Assembly: GCA_964036155.1 (NCBI GenBank)
Contig: OZ038422.1
Span: forward strand, 36,727,201 to 36,791,200
From: Diploscapter coronatus
Lineage: Eukaryota; Nematoda; Chromadorea; Rhabditida; Rhabditidae
Direction of reading: 5' to 3'
DNA: 64,000 bases
Below are positions 48,901-59,195 of the stretch, one piece after another. Within the stretch, counting starts at the first letter, position 1, and every line of letters starts with the position of its first letter. The translations under genes and the position numbers were made by a program. The notes under the pieces are model-generated. The model saw only the letters and a list, made by a program, of their open reading frames with translations. It was not told where the DNA came from and ran no database searches.

Positions 48901-50928
48901 TACAACATATTAAAATTGGCTCACCTAGAAATCGATTTAAAGAAAGTTATTTTCGAAAAATCACTTTTTTCGAACTTTGGAGTACTGTAGCTCCGCCCCC
49001 ATATGTCGAAAATGGCTGAGTTTCTACGCCCCACAATGCGACCCATAGGCCTCTCGATTAAAAAAAAACCCGATCGGAAACGAATTAAAAATTATCAAAA
49101 AAAGTCGGGACAACTGATTTCGTGACAGAGATCGCAAAACACCACTTTTTGAACATGACCTACGTCGATATCTCGATCTCTGGTATAGTTTCGACCCCGG
49201 AAAGTACACCAGGGTTTTCGACCACGCTGAACACGAATCTGACATCGAAATTAGCTTTCAAAATCAATCAGAATGAGTTTTACGTCGATTTTTATGGTCA
49301 AACTGTCACGCATTGTTAAAAGCGAATACAACCTCCGCCGGCCGGCTGATTCTTGCCCAATTTGGTGATAAAATGAAGTGAGCTTATGCATAGTTAGGTA
49401 GCAAACGTAGTCATTAGGAAAGGTCTGGTTCATCCTCTTCGACATGTCTGTCAACTTCTTTCTCTTCGAAATTTTCAGCTTCATTTTATCAGCAAATTCG
49501 GCTCTCACTCGGGACACCCTGTATGTTAGTTTGACACGAATGAGCAGTTGGCAAGCATTTTCCCTTTCCTCCTTTGCACTCTACCCTACGACAATTCTCT
49601 TTTCAGCGGGGAGAAAGGGAATAGTCGTAAGATAGTGGCAGAGGGGGAGGTGTGCATTGCACAGCGAGATAGACTCAACTGCCCACTCGTATGAAACAAA
49701 TAATATCTCTGATCAGGTAAAAAAGACTTACCAGGAAGTCCCTTAGCGATTCCTGAAATTGATAAATTATATAAGATGAAAAATAGAATCTAAAAACATA
49801 ATTTTCTTTTTGAATTTGTCTATTAAGAATGTCTGAGAAGGCCATTATCGTTCATGCTTGAAAAATGTGAGGCTGATGAGAAGTGCACTCCATTGTTAAT
49901 TCATTCATTCTTGCCCAATTTGGTGATAAAATGAAGTGAGCTTATACATAGTTAGGTAGCAAATGTAATCATTAGAAAAGATTTAATCCATCCTCTTCGA
50001 CATGTCTGTCAATTTCTTTCTTTTCGAAATTTCCAGCTTCATTTTATCAGCAAATTAGGCAAGAACAAATGAATTCGGTAATGAAAGGCATTTTCCATCA
50101 GTCTCACATTTCCCAAGCATGAACGATAGCACTTGGAGCAGTGCGCCCTTTGACATCATACGCACCAGGGATGCACGGAGTTTAACTTTTGAAATTTTTG
50201 AAATCAAGATTGAAATAGAAATTGACCGCTAATAATTTTCAAAATCGTAATCAAGATGAATTTCCAAAAATTTTCGTCAGGCGAATTGCACAATGTCCAA
50301 TTAGTCGTGATTCCATTCATTCCCTTATTTTTTTTGGGTTCACTTGATGTTGTGATATTTTTACTTCATTTTGGGTGTAATTTCAAGTAAAAACAAGACC
50401 TTTAGACCATCCAGTCAATTCGGGTCACGAAATGAAAGAAACATGGATTTTTTATTAGAACAATTCACAATGTGACTGGGCATATTTTCGCAAACACCCA
50501 GATGTGGATTATCCTAATGTATCCATCTGTAGGCCAAATTAATCAAAAATAATCGTAAAAATTCAATGGAAATTGAGAAATAATAAAGAAATGAATGGAG
50601 GTGACGAATAACCGTACATAGTGCAATTCTCCTGGCGCAAAGTTGTATACTGCGCTTTAGACTTCAAGTAGTTTGCAGAGTCTTATGATAATGATTATAA
50701 ATTTTACCTCCTACTACAGAACCAGAGGATCCACCGCCACTGGCCTAGAATTTTATGAATTAAAAGAAGTATTTAAAAAAAAAATAGTATAAAAACCTGC
50801 AAATTCATCTCATGAAATGAACCAAAAAGATGAGTATGATTTGATTTTACCTGTCTTTTCTCTAACGCTTTGCTTGACGTTAGCCCTATGATAAGTACAA
50901 GGGCTGCAACCAATACGATCAACCGCAT
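42957..50928 (-). CDS. Secreted micro-exon gene with seven tandemly duplicated 18-21 nt exons
   Basis: Exons, in transcript order: 50928-50851 (signal peptide MRLIVLVAALVLIIGLTSSK then ALEKRQ), 50744-50708 (Gly/Ser-rich), seven micro-exons 49752-49732, 46872-46855, 46410-46393, 45944-45924, 45563-45543, 45180-45160 and 44797-44777, then 43755-43575 (Thr-rich, mucin-like TTTMATTTAMTTTTAP followed by Cys), 43527-43448, 43420-43376, 43303-43271 and 43237-42957. The sum is 876 nt, 291 residues, with no stop. Micro-exon modules read IAKGLP, ISAPF, IPILS, IFVGLK, LFLRLA, VVNELL and YAKGVI with one split residue between each; all junctions are phase 1. The C-terminal part has spaced Cys but no domain I recognise. 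The start ATG is 1 nt after a TTTCAG acceptor. The two exons at 43420 and 43303 are called on splice sites and frame alone and are less sure. The protein is probably secreted, with a variable hydrophobic segment followed by an O-glycosylated stalk. Confidence 0.85.
43822..44256 (+). mobile_element. Truncated Tc1/Tc3-type transposon in an intron of the micro-exon gene
   Basis: The left end reads TACAGTAGCGAATAAAAGTC, similar to the terminal repeats of Tc1-family elements and next to a TA. From about 43938 an open frame encodes a helix-turn-helix start (ELKEKCIAAVSKSKSIRKAAADFGLPYTTV, in pieces), a linker with two SGRPR/SGRPKK motifs and a second HTH ending NPRLTARQI, as in the DNA-binding half of Tc3-like transposases. 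The frame ends at 44256. The DDE catalytic domain and the right terminal repeat are absent, so the element is dead. It is antisense to the host gene and marks where the tandem array begins. Confidence 0.75.
44617..44698. repeat. Intronic hairpin conserved in every array unit (first copy)
   Basis: Each unit contains a long inverted repeat: TTTGCACTCTACCTTACGAC on the left pairs with GTCGTAAGATAGTGGCAAAA on the right, with CTTTCC/GGAGAAAG inside and AGCGGGG at the tip. Further copies lie at about 44995-45075, 45376-45460, 45758-45842, 46228-46311, 46694-46774 and 49562-49650. The stem is kept even where arms carry substitutions. It may be a MITE duplicated with the unit, or a structure that brings intron ends together. 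The first copy is the most diverged. Confidence 0.7.
46109..46153. repeat. Perfect inverted repeat inserted in the longer array units
   Basis: AATTTGGCGATAAAATGAAG and its exact reverse complement CTTCATTTTATCGCCAAATT flank a short loop. The same occurs near 46578-46630. It is followed by a stretch including GAGACACCTTGTATATTAG, resembling a DNA-transposon end. Units with this insert are about 80 bp longer than the others, and the copy at 49360-49500 carries a wider version with arms about 110 bp apart. The original insert therefore looks like a small transposon whose interior was deleted in some units. Confidence 0.65.
47025..49349. mobile_element. 2.3 kb insertion interrupting one array unit
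   Basis: The array unit reads CCAACTAATTCA then TTCTTGCCCAATTTGG in other copies. Here the two halves are separated by 2325 bp with no clear target duplication. The left 810 bp is a fold-back: 47025-47253 and 47607-47836 are nearly perfect inverted copies of about 228 bp around a 350 bp loop. A partial third copy (ACAACCTCCGC) lies at the right end, 49318-49340. The rest, 47840-49320, has AT-rich DNA of satellite-like character and no recognisable transposase. The element sits in the intron between the first and second micro-exons. Confidence 0.75.
47139..47548 (-). CDS. Possible nested gene for a 70-residue secreted peptide
   Basis: Two exons, 47548-47417 and 47219-47139, join in phase 0 to 70 residues. 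The first encodes a strong signal peptide (MALTGKIFILILFVCSDINF) and ends WEK|GTACTG. The second follows an ATTCGCAG acceptor, encodes VKVPQIWNQSQKYFYLG and ends at a stop before AATAAA near 47068. The second exon and its 3' flank lie in one arm of the inverted repeat, so an inverted second copy of that exon exists at 47639-47719 on the plus strand. It lies inside an intron of the micro-exon gene on the same strand. There is no known relative that I recognise. It could be chance in an AT-rich element. Confidence 0.4.
49350..50135 (-). repeat. Tandem array, distal part, with an inverted terminal piece
   Basis: This is the remaining part of the array beyond the insertion, and holds the first micro-exon of the transcript (49752-49732) plus its flanks. 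At 50056-50130 the motifs CATTCTTGCCCAATT, GATGAGAAG and ATCGTTCATGCTTG of the unit reappear in reverse complement. So the array ends in an inverted copy of its own sequence. An inverted duplication or the end of a mobile unit could explain this. Confidence 0.75.
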
Positions 50929-52265
50929 TCTGAAATTTTTTATTTATGACTGATAGATTTTTAATGAAATAATTCTGTTTTGAAACAATGCGGGCTAGTT
51001 CTGCAAATATGTTGATAAACTAAAAAGATTAATTATCACTAACTGATAGGCTGTTGTCAAAATCAGAATCTGCATGAAAACGATTTTGATTATAATATTT
51101 GTCTAAGCCTGGAGCAAAAACAAATCAATGGATTTCGAGTTGCCTTGATAAGAGGGGAAAGCTCTGATGGAAAGATTAATGGTGAATCGAAAGGTTAAGC
51201 TCGAGTTGGAAGTATGGGGACCTTTAGCTCTCGACGATTCACCAGAGAGTGTATTCAAGAACAAAGAGATTGGATGTCGTTAGATTGGAGATAACAAACG
51301 TTATTTGATTTGGTAATTCGAATAGCACGATGGATAAATCACGAAATTTATTTCAAAGGCAAAATGGACTATCTTCGCAGGGAAAAGGGGGCCCCTTTTA
51401 TATTGAGCCAAGGGAGCGGGCTCCGCCTCCATTGATAAGGTTCGTAGAGCATTTTATGTCGAACCCTGTCCTATGTTCAACTTTCGGTGATGACAATAAC
51501 TTTGGGAGAAATATCATTTATGCAAATTTGATTGGTTTTTAATTTTCTGACGCACGAACGGTTGCTCTATCAATCTCCCTCCTGGAAAAATTGGGATACG
51601 AACTGAGCTCATGAGAAATAGTGAATAAGCTAGAGAAACATAATCGTTCATAAAACGAATCCTAGAGAGGTAAAAATGTCTATGAACGTCAATGCAAATT
51701 AGCATTTCACAAAATCAACTAACATCAGCGACACTATCGGATCATAGAAAGTTCTGAAAGTTTCCCAAAGATAGATTTGAAGTTGTTGATTATCGCTTGA
51801 TGAATATAAAATTATAAGTGACAAGCAATTATCAAGTTGCTGATTACAACTGATTTTGGAGATGTTTTCTCATAATTTTAACTATATCCAGTATGTCACA
51901 CCACTCAAATATTTCCTTATTTTTCAATCAGTCCGATTCTTTCTAGATCTATTGTAGCCCTAAATCTATGTATGTATCAATAAAATTGACTAACTTTCTT
52001 CCATTTTAGCCGTCTGAACGGGCTGATTTTGATCGATTCAAATGTACGAAACTTTCGGTTTTTCATAAATTTTCCATGAGATAATTCGACTTCTGACCTA
52101 AAATTTGCTTTTCTACAAATCGATATTCTAAAAATGACAATAACAAAATATCTTCAACTTTTCTTCAAATACATACTAGTAGTTAGAATAGGTTAGATTA
52201 GATTAGATAATTCCGATATAGCGATATTCCCTTGTTTCTATTTCAATATCTTAGAGCTACAAAAT
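50929..52265. other. Upstream region of the micro-exon gene
   Basis: AT-rich DNA that should hold the promoter of the micro-exon gene (start 50928). An AAAATTTCAG acceptor directly precedes its ATG. No coding exon with matching splice sites was found. Confidence 0.35.
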
Positions 52266-54203
52266 TTACATTTCAATGACTGTATCGTCCTTCCTTCCAT
52301 CTTCTAGCACGTCGCTTTTAGGCAGAGGCACGGTTTCTTTGTCTCTGTCCAGCATCGTATGAGACTGTAGCTAAAAGTTCCAAGATAAAACAAAGAAAAT
52401 CTCTTTGAATTCTGAAATAAACATCTGATGTCTTACAATTAGACTTTCACTTTAGTAATTACAGATAATCACAAATTATCTCGTTTTTGTGAAGAAGATG
52501 TGAGATAGTTTAGTTATACGGTCGTCTTGACAACATTTCGTATAACACGGTTCTAAACTTGCAGATGCCAATGAGCTACAACGTTAGATACAGAGACGAA
52601 ATCGATTAACAAATCTATTGATAATGAAATTAAACTTGTAATAAATATAAAGTAGAGAAACAACACATTTTGATGAGTTGTTATAAATTAGCTTGAAATA
52701 AAATTTTGACACTCTAAGGCTATCGATTGACCGGATAAACTGGCTGATCGCTCTCAAAATTGTAAATCAAATTCAGATTCTAATTGAAAGTTGAAATTAA
52801 ATTCGATTTTTTTCTTTAGAATTCCTCAAGATAAGCTGCAAATTTTCATTTCAGATGAAATTCTGGCTCGTCAATTCTAATTCAAAGTTCAAAATAAAAT
52901 TGAAATGAATTGATGTTTTGTTTTATTTTGAAATTTGTTATCCTACTAATAAAAGAGTTCAAGAATTAGAAAAATAAATTTTCAAAGCAATAGTGAAATT
53001 TGTAACCTCAAGATCTAGTGATGTTTATAAAGTTTTCCAGCATAAACGGCACTGATGATTATTATAATTTGTAGTATGTTTGAGAATGTGTCTATGTTTG
53101 AATGTCCGTTAATTCTTATTGCTAGTTACTGTTGTCTGAGTAACGATTTCATTTGGATATGCTGAAGTCGATTTCAAATTTGCACCTGTTCAAAATCAAA
53201 TGTTGGTGTCAATCTGTACCAGGGGCAAAGTTTGAAGGAAATTTTTAGCATTGGAGAGGAACTTATGCAAATTATGCAGTGATTGACTCACGAAAGACTG
53301 TTTGATCGCAAGTTCTCGCTCCTGGAATTTTTGAATGCTTTCTATCAATTGATTAGAAAGTGAAACCCATTCAATTTTCAAACGATAAAAAAAAGAAATC
53401 AAAACCACAAAGAAACCCATTCGATTAAAATAAAATTTACGCAACTGAAATATTCGATGTAGAGAATCGATTATAGCAATCGTCAACTTATATTCTGAAA
53501 AAAACCAATTTAGTTTATCAAAAATGTTGAAAATCGATGCACTATTTTGCTGGATCAGTTTGTATCACAAATCATGCTTTAAAAGATCAGACTAATTTCA
53601 AAATAAAATATCCCTCAAATGACACTTTTGATCGTCAGCATTTTCATAATTATTATTTTTGATAAGATTTATTGGATATTTTTCTGTCAATTCGGAGTAT
53701 TGGTTGCAGTTGAAAAAGTTAATTTTCGATCTCATCTCTCCTACTTTTTGAGAATCAAATTGAATGAAAATGCAAGAAAAACGGTATTTCTATCTCTTCT
53801 CACACTATTTTTCTATCTTCCTTCTCTCCCCCATCTCTAACTATAGGCCTCGTCAAATAGTAATTGCCCTTCATCAAGATCGTATAAATCCTGGAAAGGA
53901 CATATGAAAGCAGAATCTGCATTTCTACGCCAAACTCTATAGGTTGAATGTCAAGAGTAGAGCATGTCGAAATTCGAGTTGCCGCTTTCAAATTTCTATC
54001 CGAATTGCCGAAATCAGAAGGGCTAATTCTTTGATTGAGTCACTCATAAACTCACCCACTTTGCCACTGAGCGACTCGCGAGAGTGGACTTCTGGCGGAT
54101 TCATCCAGCATGAAAGAAAAATCACGATGATGAGATTGGAAGAAACCGAGAGAAAACGACAAAAACGCGAAATCCATCGAAAAGAAACAAATGTTTGATG
54201 CAT
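52266..54203 (-). CDS. Possible gene, exons uncertain
   Basis: Three pieces look like exons on the minus strand. At 54203-54056 an ATG opens MHQTFVSFRW, then a hydrophobic stretch (LIIVIFLSCW), ending at a good donor G|GTGAGT. At about 53936-53830 a TATAG acceptor opens a frame EFGVEMQILLSYVLSR. Near 53430-53290 a frame MGFFVVLISFFYRLK ends at a GTGAGT. At 52370-52266 a TTTTAG acceptor is followed by LQSHTMLDRDKETVPLPKS and a tail ending DDTVIEM and stop. The joins between them do not all keep frame, and I could not complete the gene. A small membrane or secreted protein is possible; the family is unknown. Confidence 0.25.
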
Positions 54204-54675
54204 TTCTGCAAGTGTCTGTCCGTCTGTCTGCATGCAGCAGAATCGTTTCATTTCTGCATGAATTTCCGTTTTTCTCATTTTGTCACGATTTTTTTCGAAG
54301 TTTCTTGGAGGGTTCGTAATTTTTCCTTTCTTCGTTGCTCCACCCACTTGCCAAGCTCACCGATTGGTCTGGTCTGTCCGTTCGAGCTTCAAACCGATTC
54401 AATAATGACGGTCAAATTGAAATGGAATTCATTTGTGTTTTCACTGATTGTTGTTCTTGCAAACTTTATTTTTATTTTCTCTAGTTCATGTATGCTAATT
54501 TTTTAATCATCCCCAACACTGCTCATTTTCATCTCGCCGCCTTTTAATTTTCACGCGTATTTGGTCTGTCTTCGAAAATTCCTCGATTTCTTTCTTTGTT
54601 TCTCAGTTTTGGGTGAATTTTATCGGTTTTTTCTGACTTAGTGCTTCCAATTCCAGGTGTGCCCTGAATAAGAAG

Positions 54676-57600
54676 ATGTATCACCACATCCCCGGATCGG
54701 GAATGCCTTTGCCTCGTCCTGCGTCTGCAGCCTCCTCTGCCGAGTCGACCCACTCCATCCCCATGTCTTCGATGTCCGCTCCCGCTCATCACCACCAGAT
54801 CTACCAGCCGCATCCTGTATCGGTAACTCCGCTTCCATAATTTCTTTGTGGTGCTCAACTATAGAGCAAGATCAAAATAATGCCGAATAAGTCTTGGAGT
54901 TGTGATAGCTTCACAAGAGCTTGCTTTCACACACATTCAACTCCAAAAATGAAAATTTTTTAAATCGAACTGTCCTGCATAGCAAAATAGTAAAAATTGA
55001 TCTGCATCTGCGCTATGGCGGCTTTGAAAACTCTCCCAATTGAAAATTATGATGTCGAAAGCGGAAGTCCGAAATTCCCATTCTACCCCAAAAATTAATT
55101 TTCCTAGGTTCCGACAACCCCGACTCCTCTGAACAAGGATCTGCTGGCCCCTCCTCCCACGCCCACTGCGGTCACTCCAGTTCCCACCCCTTCTGCAGTC
55201 GGCCCTGCTGCCCCCATGGCTCCCGTTCTCTCGCAGCCCTACTTCGTCTACCCTCCGTCCTCCTTCTGTTCGGGCGAGAATCTCTTCTATCCTCAGCCCC
55301 AACACATCAGTGGACGTGGGTTTCTCTTCTAAAGTATTCACAAAACCTTTAGAATGCCAGTGAATTTTGATTTTGAAAATTTCGAAATTGTAGTATCCAA
55401 GTTTGTTCTGAATTTCGATTCGATTTTTCTTTTAAAAAATTTTATTGTCTGGAATTTTATACTCGAAAACTTGAACGATTTTCAGCGATGCCTCCCTCGA
55501 TGTACCGCGCGTGGCAGGCAGCGGCACCGATGAAGCCGATTGCGCAGTTCTCCGCGGACGGCACCTACTTCTTCCCGCCCGACGCTCCGCACATCCGCGC
55601 CTCGTTCGACCCCTATGCAGCCAAGTTCGAGGACCTGCCCGAGTCCGTCCAGAAAGTGGCCGCCCTCACAGCTCCCTACTACAAGGAGGTGTTCACGCGG
55701 CCCGCCAATGCAAACGAGTCGATCCTCGCTGGCTGCCCCACCATGCTGCAGGAGAGACGAATGAGTGCGAATGGGAAGATGATGGAAATGGAAGGAAGCA
55801 GACTGAATGGACTCCATGAACAGACACACCAGGCGCAAATGCACACAGTCACTCAGCTACAGGCAATGGGACAGGAGATGGGCAACGACTCGACCAGGAT
55901 GACTGATGCCGAGATGGAGGATGCCATGAGGGAGAGAAAGTAGGTTATCGTCGTTTTTATCTGAAGTTTCATTCTTGAAATAGGACAACTTAGTTTGTTG
56001 GAAAGTTCACGCAATTCGTTTACTCCCTGCTTTGTAATGGTGACTATTTTGAAACAGACTTACAAACAAAACCCGCGAGTACGGGTGTCAAAATTTCGAA
56101 AAAGTTGCAAGTCTGTTTTGAAATGGCATAGTGCAGATTGGCGCACTGATTCACGAACTTTCCATTGGAAGAAAATGCCTGTTATGGGAATATACAAAGA
56201 GGAATTCCGAATGTCTCATGGATTCGGACATATAGATGAAGGCTTTGATGAACTTCTAACAAGCTTTTGACATGTTTTCTGCTGCGATCTTTCGAGAATA
56301 CAAATTCAACTTCATAGAATTACCCATAAAAATGTCGATCGCTGCTGAATTCATTGATGATTTTTTCATTTTGAGGAGACAGGAAGCCTTCAAGACTTCG
56401 CTGTGCGACATGTGGCGGAAGGGTCAGCCCTGCTCGTATGGGGAGGAGTGCAGATTCGCGCACGGAGAGGCTGAACTCAGATATCCTCCCAGGGTAAGTT
56501 CAAATTGATCAAATTGAATTTTATTAGACAAATGAATGTACGAATTTCTGATAAGACCTGAAAGGGTGAATAAGTTAGGGGACATGATCCATGAGCTGTG
56601 GATATTGAATTTTGCAACAAACTTTATCGAAAATAGCGGTTTATCACGATTTATGGCTTTACAATGGTATTTTTCAATTTAAAAATTTTCCATCTTTAAA
56701 GAGGAATAAGATGAAGTTTCTGCAAATTTGATTTTCGCTATTTTCAGCCGCGTGGCCAGTTGCATCCGAAGTACAAGACGCAGCTGTGCGACAAATTCTC
56801 GCTCAAGGGTTCCTGTCCCTACGGCAGTCGCTGTCAGTTCATCCACAGGATGATCAAGGTAACTAATTATTTTCCAATCCATACAATCATACTGCTTTAC
56901 TAATTGAAATATTTGGGATATTCACTCATCTCGTCGCTTATTCATTTATTGCAGGGTCTGAGCGTGGCAGAGTACAACCAGCGACTGGCTAAGGGACAGA
57001 TTTCGCCTGCTCGCGATGGGGAAATTGTCAACGCGGACGAGGATTGGGGAGTGCACAAGAGAAAGTGGGCAGTTATATTTTTACTAAATCTCTCAAAGTC
57101 AAAATTTAAAAGAAAATTAAGCCAATTGGCAGTTTGGATGCATTGCAACGTTAGAATATGAAGAACTACAGTGTGTTAGCGAGGAGAAAGTAGAAATACT
57201 CTTCCTTGCACACACTATTTCTCCAAATTGTCAACCATTCGACAAACAGAAATGACGAAATATTGAAATTCTTGGATTTTCAGCTACGATTCGATGCGCC
57301 ACAGCAGCTGCAACATGACCGCCAACAGTCGTACTGTGTTCGAGAAGCTGCGTGATCGTGCTGAGGTTGGTTAATTGGGGGTGAATGCAAATAAAGAGTC
57401 GAATCGAATTCTCAGGAAGTGTCCCCGCTGAATCCGCGCATGAAGACCTACCTTCCTGAGATGGGAGTCATCAAGATCGAGGAGTCGCACAACGAGACTC
57501 GCACTTCCCGTTACGGTAATAATATTCATTTTGTCTAGTGCAAGAAATTCGAATTTCCTCTGCAGTGTGAATTTTCAAAATGGCATTTTCTACGCTTCTA

Positions 57601-58641
57601 TTTTGAAAAGATTCTCAGAATGCCAAATCAAATTTTTGAGTATGTTGCTTCTGCAAGAAATAATCACACCATATCATTTGATGATTGTAGAATTTAACTT
57701 CGCACCTCCAACAACATCCGAAATGAGTATTATTCAAGATTTTATAATTTACCACCATTCATTGAAATTTAATGCATAAATTCAGCTCGTCCTCAGGGGG
57801 GCTCTGTGCGTCGCCGTTTGTCGACTGTTCACTCGAATTCCAACCAGAATGGTCATACCCGTTCCTCTGGGCCTAACAGGAAGGACTCCTATGAAAGGTA
57901 TTTTCCCTTTTTCTGTTTAAACAGTTAACTATTTTCCAGAAAGAACTCGTCTTCTGTGCCAATCCATATGCTGGAAAAGAAGAGTTCGGTCTCTGAATCC
58001 GTGTTTGGCAAAGGATATGACAGGTTGGGTATCAGTTATTAAAACAAGGACAGTCTGCAGTTTCTGTAGTTAGAGATAGTTGAAGAAACGGGAAATACCC
58101 GTCATTACTTCATCCTCTGTCTAATGATTGTTGAATTTGAGTTGTATTTATGTCAATCGTACAATTTGCAGAACTCAGCAGAAGAGACTGTCTGACGATC
58201 TGTCGACGGACAGAATGTGCAGCGATTTGGATAAACTGAGGATGATCAATGAGGAGGTCAAGCAGCAGCAGATCATCAATGGAATGCAGGTACATTTAGG
58301 GAACTGATATCTTCGAAAACGTGAATAAATTTCGTAATTATTTGAAAAAATATGAGCAGAGCTAAAATTGATATTTTTCTGTAAAGAAGTCGAATGTGGT
58401 TTGGAATGAAATTTTGAACAATTTATTTATTCGAAATGTAAAACGATGAAACGATGTTTGATCCGGCTTATTATTATCTTCATTCTGGTTTAATTTCCAG
58501 GATGGTGGGATGAATGGGCACGATCTGGTGATGAAGTTCAGAAGCAAGGAAGCGCTGAAATTGAAGACCAAGGAGAATTGCTGTGCGAGCGCGAGGCCCG
58601 TGGAAGTCGCCAATGATGACGAGGAGGAGTATTGGCTCTGA
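54676..58641 (+). CDS. TIS11/TTP-type protein with two CCCH zinc fingers
   Basis: Twelve exons join in frame: 54676-54822, 55108-55315, 55486-55939, 56376-56493, 56748-56858, 56955-57064, 57284-57365, 57416-57515, 57786-57897, 57940-58023, 58172-58289 and 58501-58641, giving 594 residues. A long Pro/Ser/Ala-rich N-terminus precedes two fingers with C-x8-C-x5-C-x3-H spacing: [18 protein letters not shown] and [18 protein letters not shown]. Each is led by the usual FKT/YKT lead-in. The C-terminus is Ser-rich with RRRLS and RKNSSS sites and ends EEYWL. Family members bind AU-rich 3' UTRs; in C. elegans they include MEX-5, POS-1 and OMA-1, which act in oocytes and embryos. An upstream exon is possible, since the frame stays open to a TTCCAG acceptor at 54656. 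The donor at 55315 was chosen by frame. Confidence 0.9.
55996..56172. mobile_element. Mariner-type MITE in an intron of the CCCH gene
   Basis: TTGGAAAGTTCACGCAATTC on the left is matched at the right end by the reverse complement of TGGAAAGTTCGTGAATCAG. Further in, ATTTTGAAACAGACTTACAA pairs with TTGCAAGTCTGTTTTGAAAT. The start is preceded by TTAG and resembles mariner-family terminal repeats. The interior is too short for a transposase, so it is a fold-back, non-autonomous element of about 180 bp. It lies between the third and fourth coding exons, before the finger-coding exon. Confidence 0.75.
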
Positions 58642-59010
58642 GGCATGGAGGCGCAGACTGCTCGATGCTTGCTCCATCTCTGCATCTCTCCGCATGTGCA
58701 GCTACATGTTTATATTTTACACGTTCTACTTTGAGGTTTTATCTTGGCTCTTTCTCTCAACTCCTTCTTGTAAATTATCCCTTCTAGATTTCTCTCAAAA
58801 ATTCCTCTTCTTCAACTTGAACTCATTTTATGGTAAATTATTGCTAATTTCTTCTATTGTATCTGTTCTGTTTCATAGAATTTCTAGGCAAAGTGCATTA
58901 CATATTGATTCTCGTCGATGTTATTCGACTTTTCGAGAATTCCCGAACTCATTTGCGATTTTTAAGCGGGTAGGACTTGAATTTTGATTTGATTTTAAAG
59001 AGTGGAAGAA

Positions 59011-59016
59011 AATAAA
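59011..59016 (+). terminator. Polyadenylation signal of the CCCH gene
   Basis: AATAAA 370 nt after the stop codon. The convergent SLC6 gene has its own signal on the other strand at 59040-59045, so the two 3' ends overlap or nearly touch. Confidence 0.65.
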
Positions 59017-59039
59017 GTAGGTTTTATCGAAATTGACGA

Positions 59040-59045
59040 TTTATT
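59040..59045 (-). terminator. Polyadenylation signal of the SLC6 gene
   Basis: TTTATT on the plus strand (AATAAA on minus) about 150 nt after the SLC6 stop, and 24 nt from the plus-strand signal of the CCCH gene. Confidence 0.65.
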
Positions 59046-59195
59046 CATCTATCAAATAATGCTAGAAACATTATCAATATCTTCAACACATATTGTTCCA
59101 TTTTAAACATGGAATGAATTAGTACCGGTTCATGGATATGACGTAATTTGTTTTGTCTGCAGATCAACCTGAATATGGTCATTTTCTCACGGATT

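Noticed and set aside
55482..55844. 120-codon minus-strand frame and other plus frames over the third exon of the CCCH gene
   Set aside because: Shadow frames of a GC-rich coding exon; only the frame [13 protein letters not shown] joins to its neighbours.
55995..56270. 91-codon plus-strand frame [13 protein letters not shown]
   Set aside because: It is produced by the mariner-type MITE and intron sequence; it does not match a transposase.
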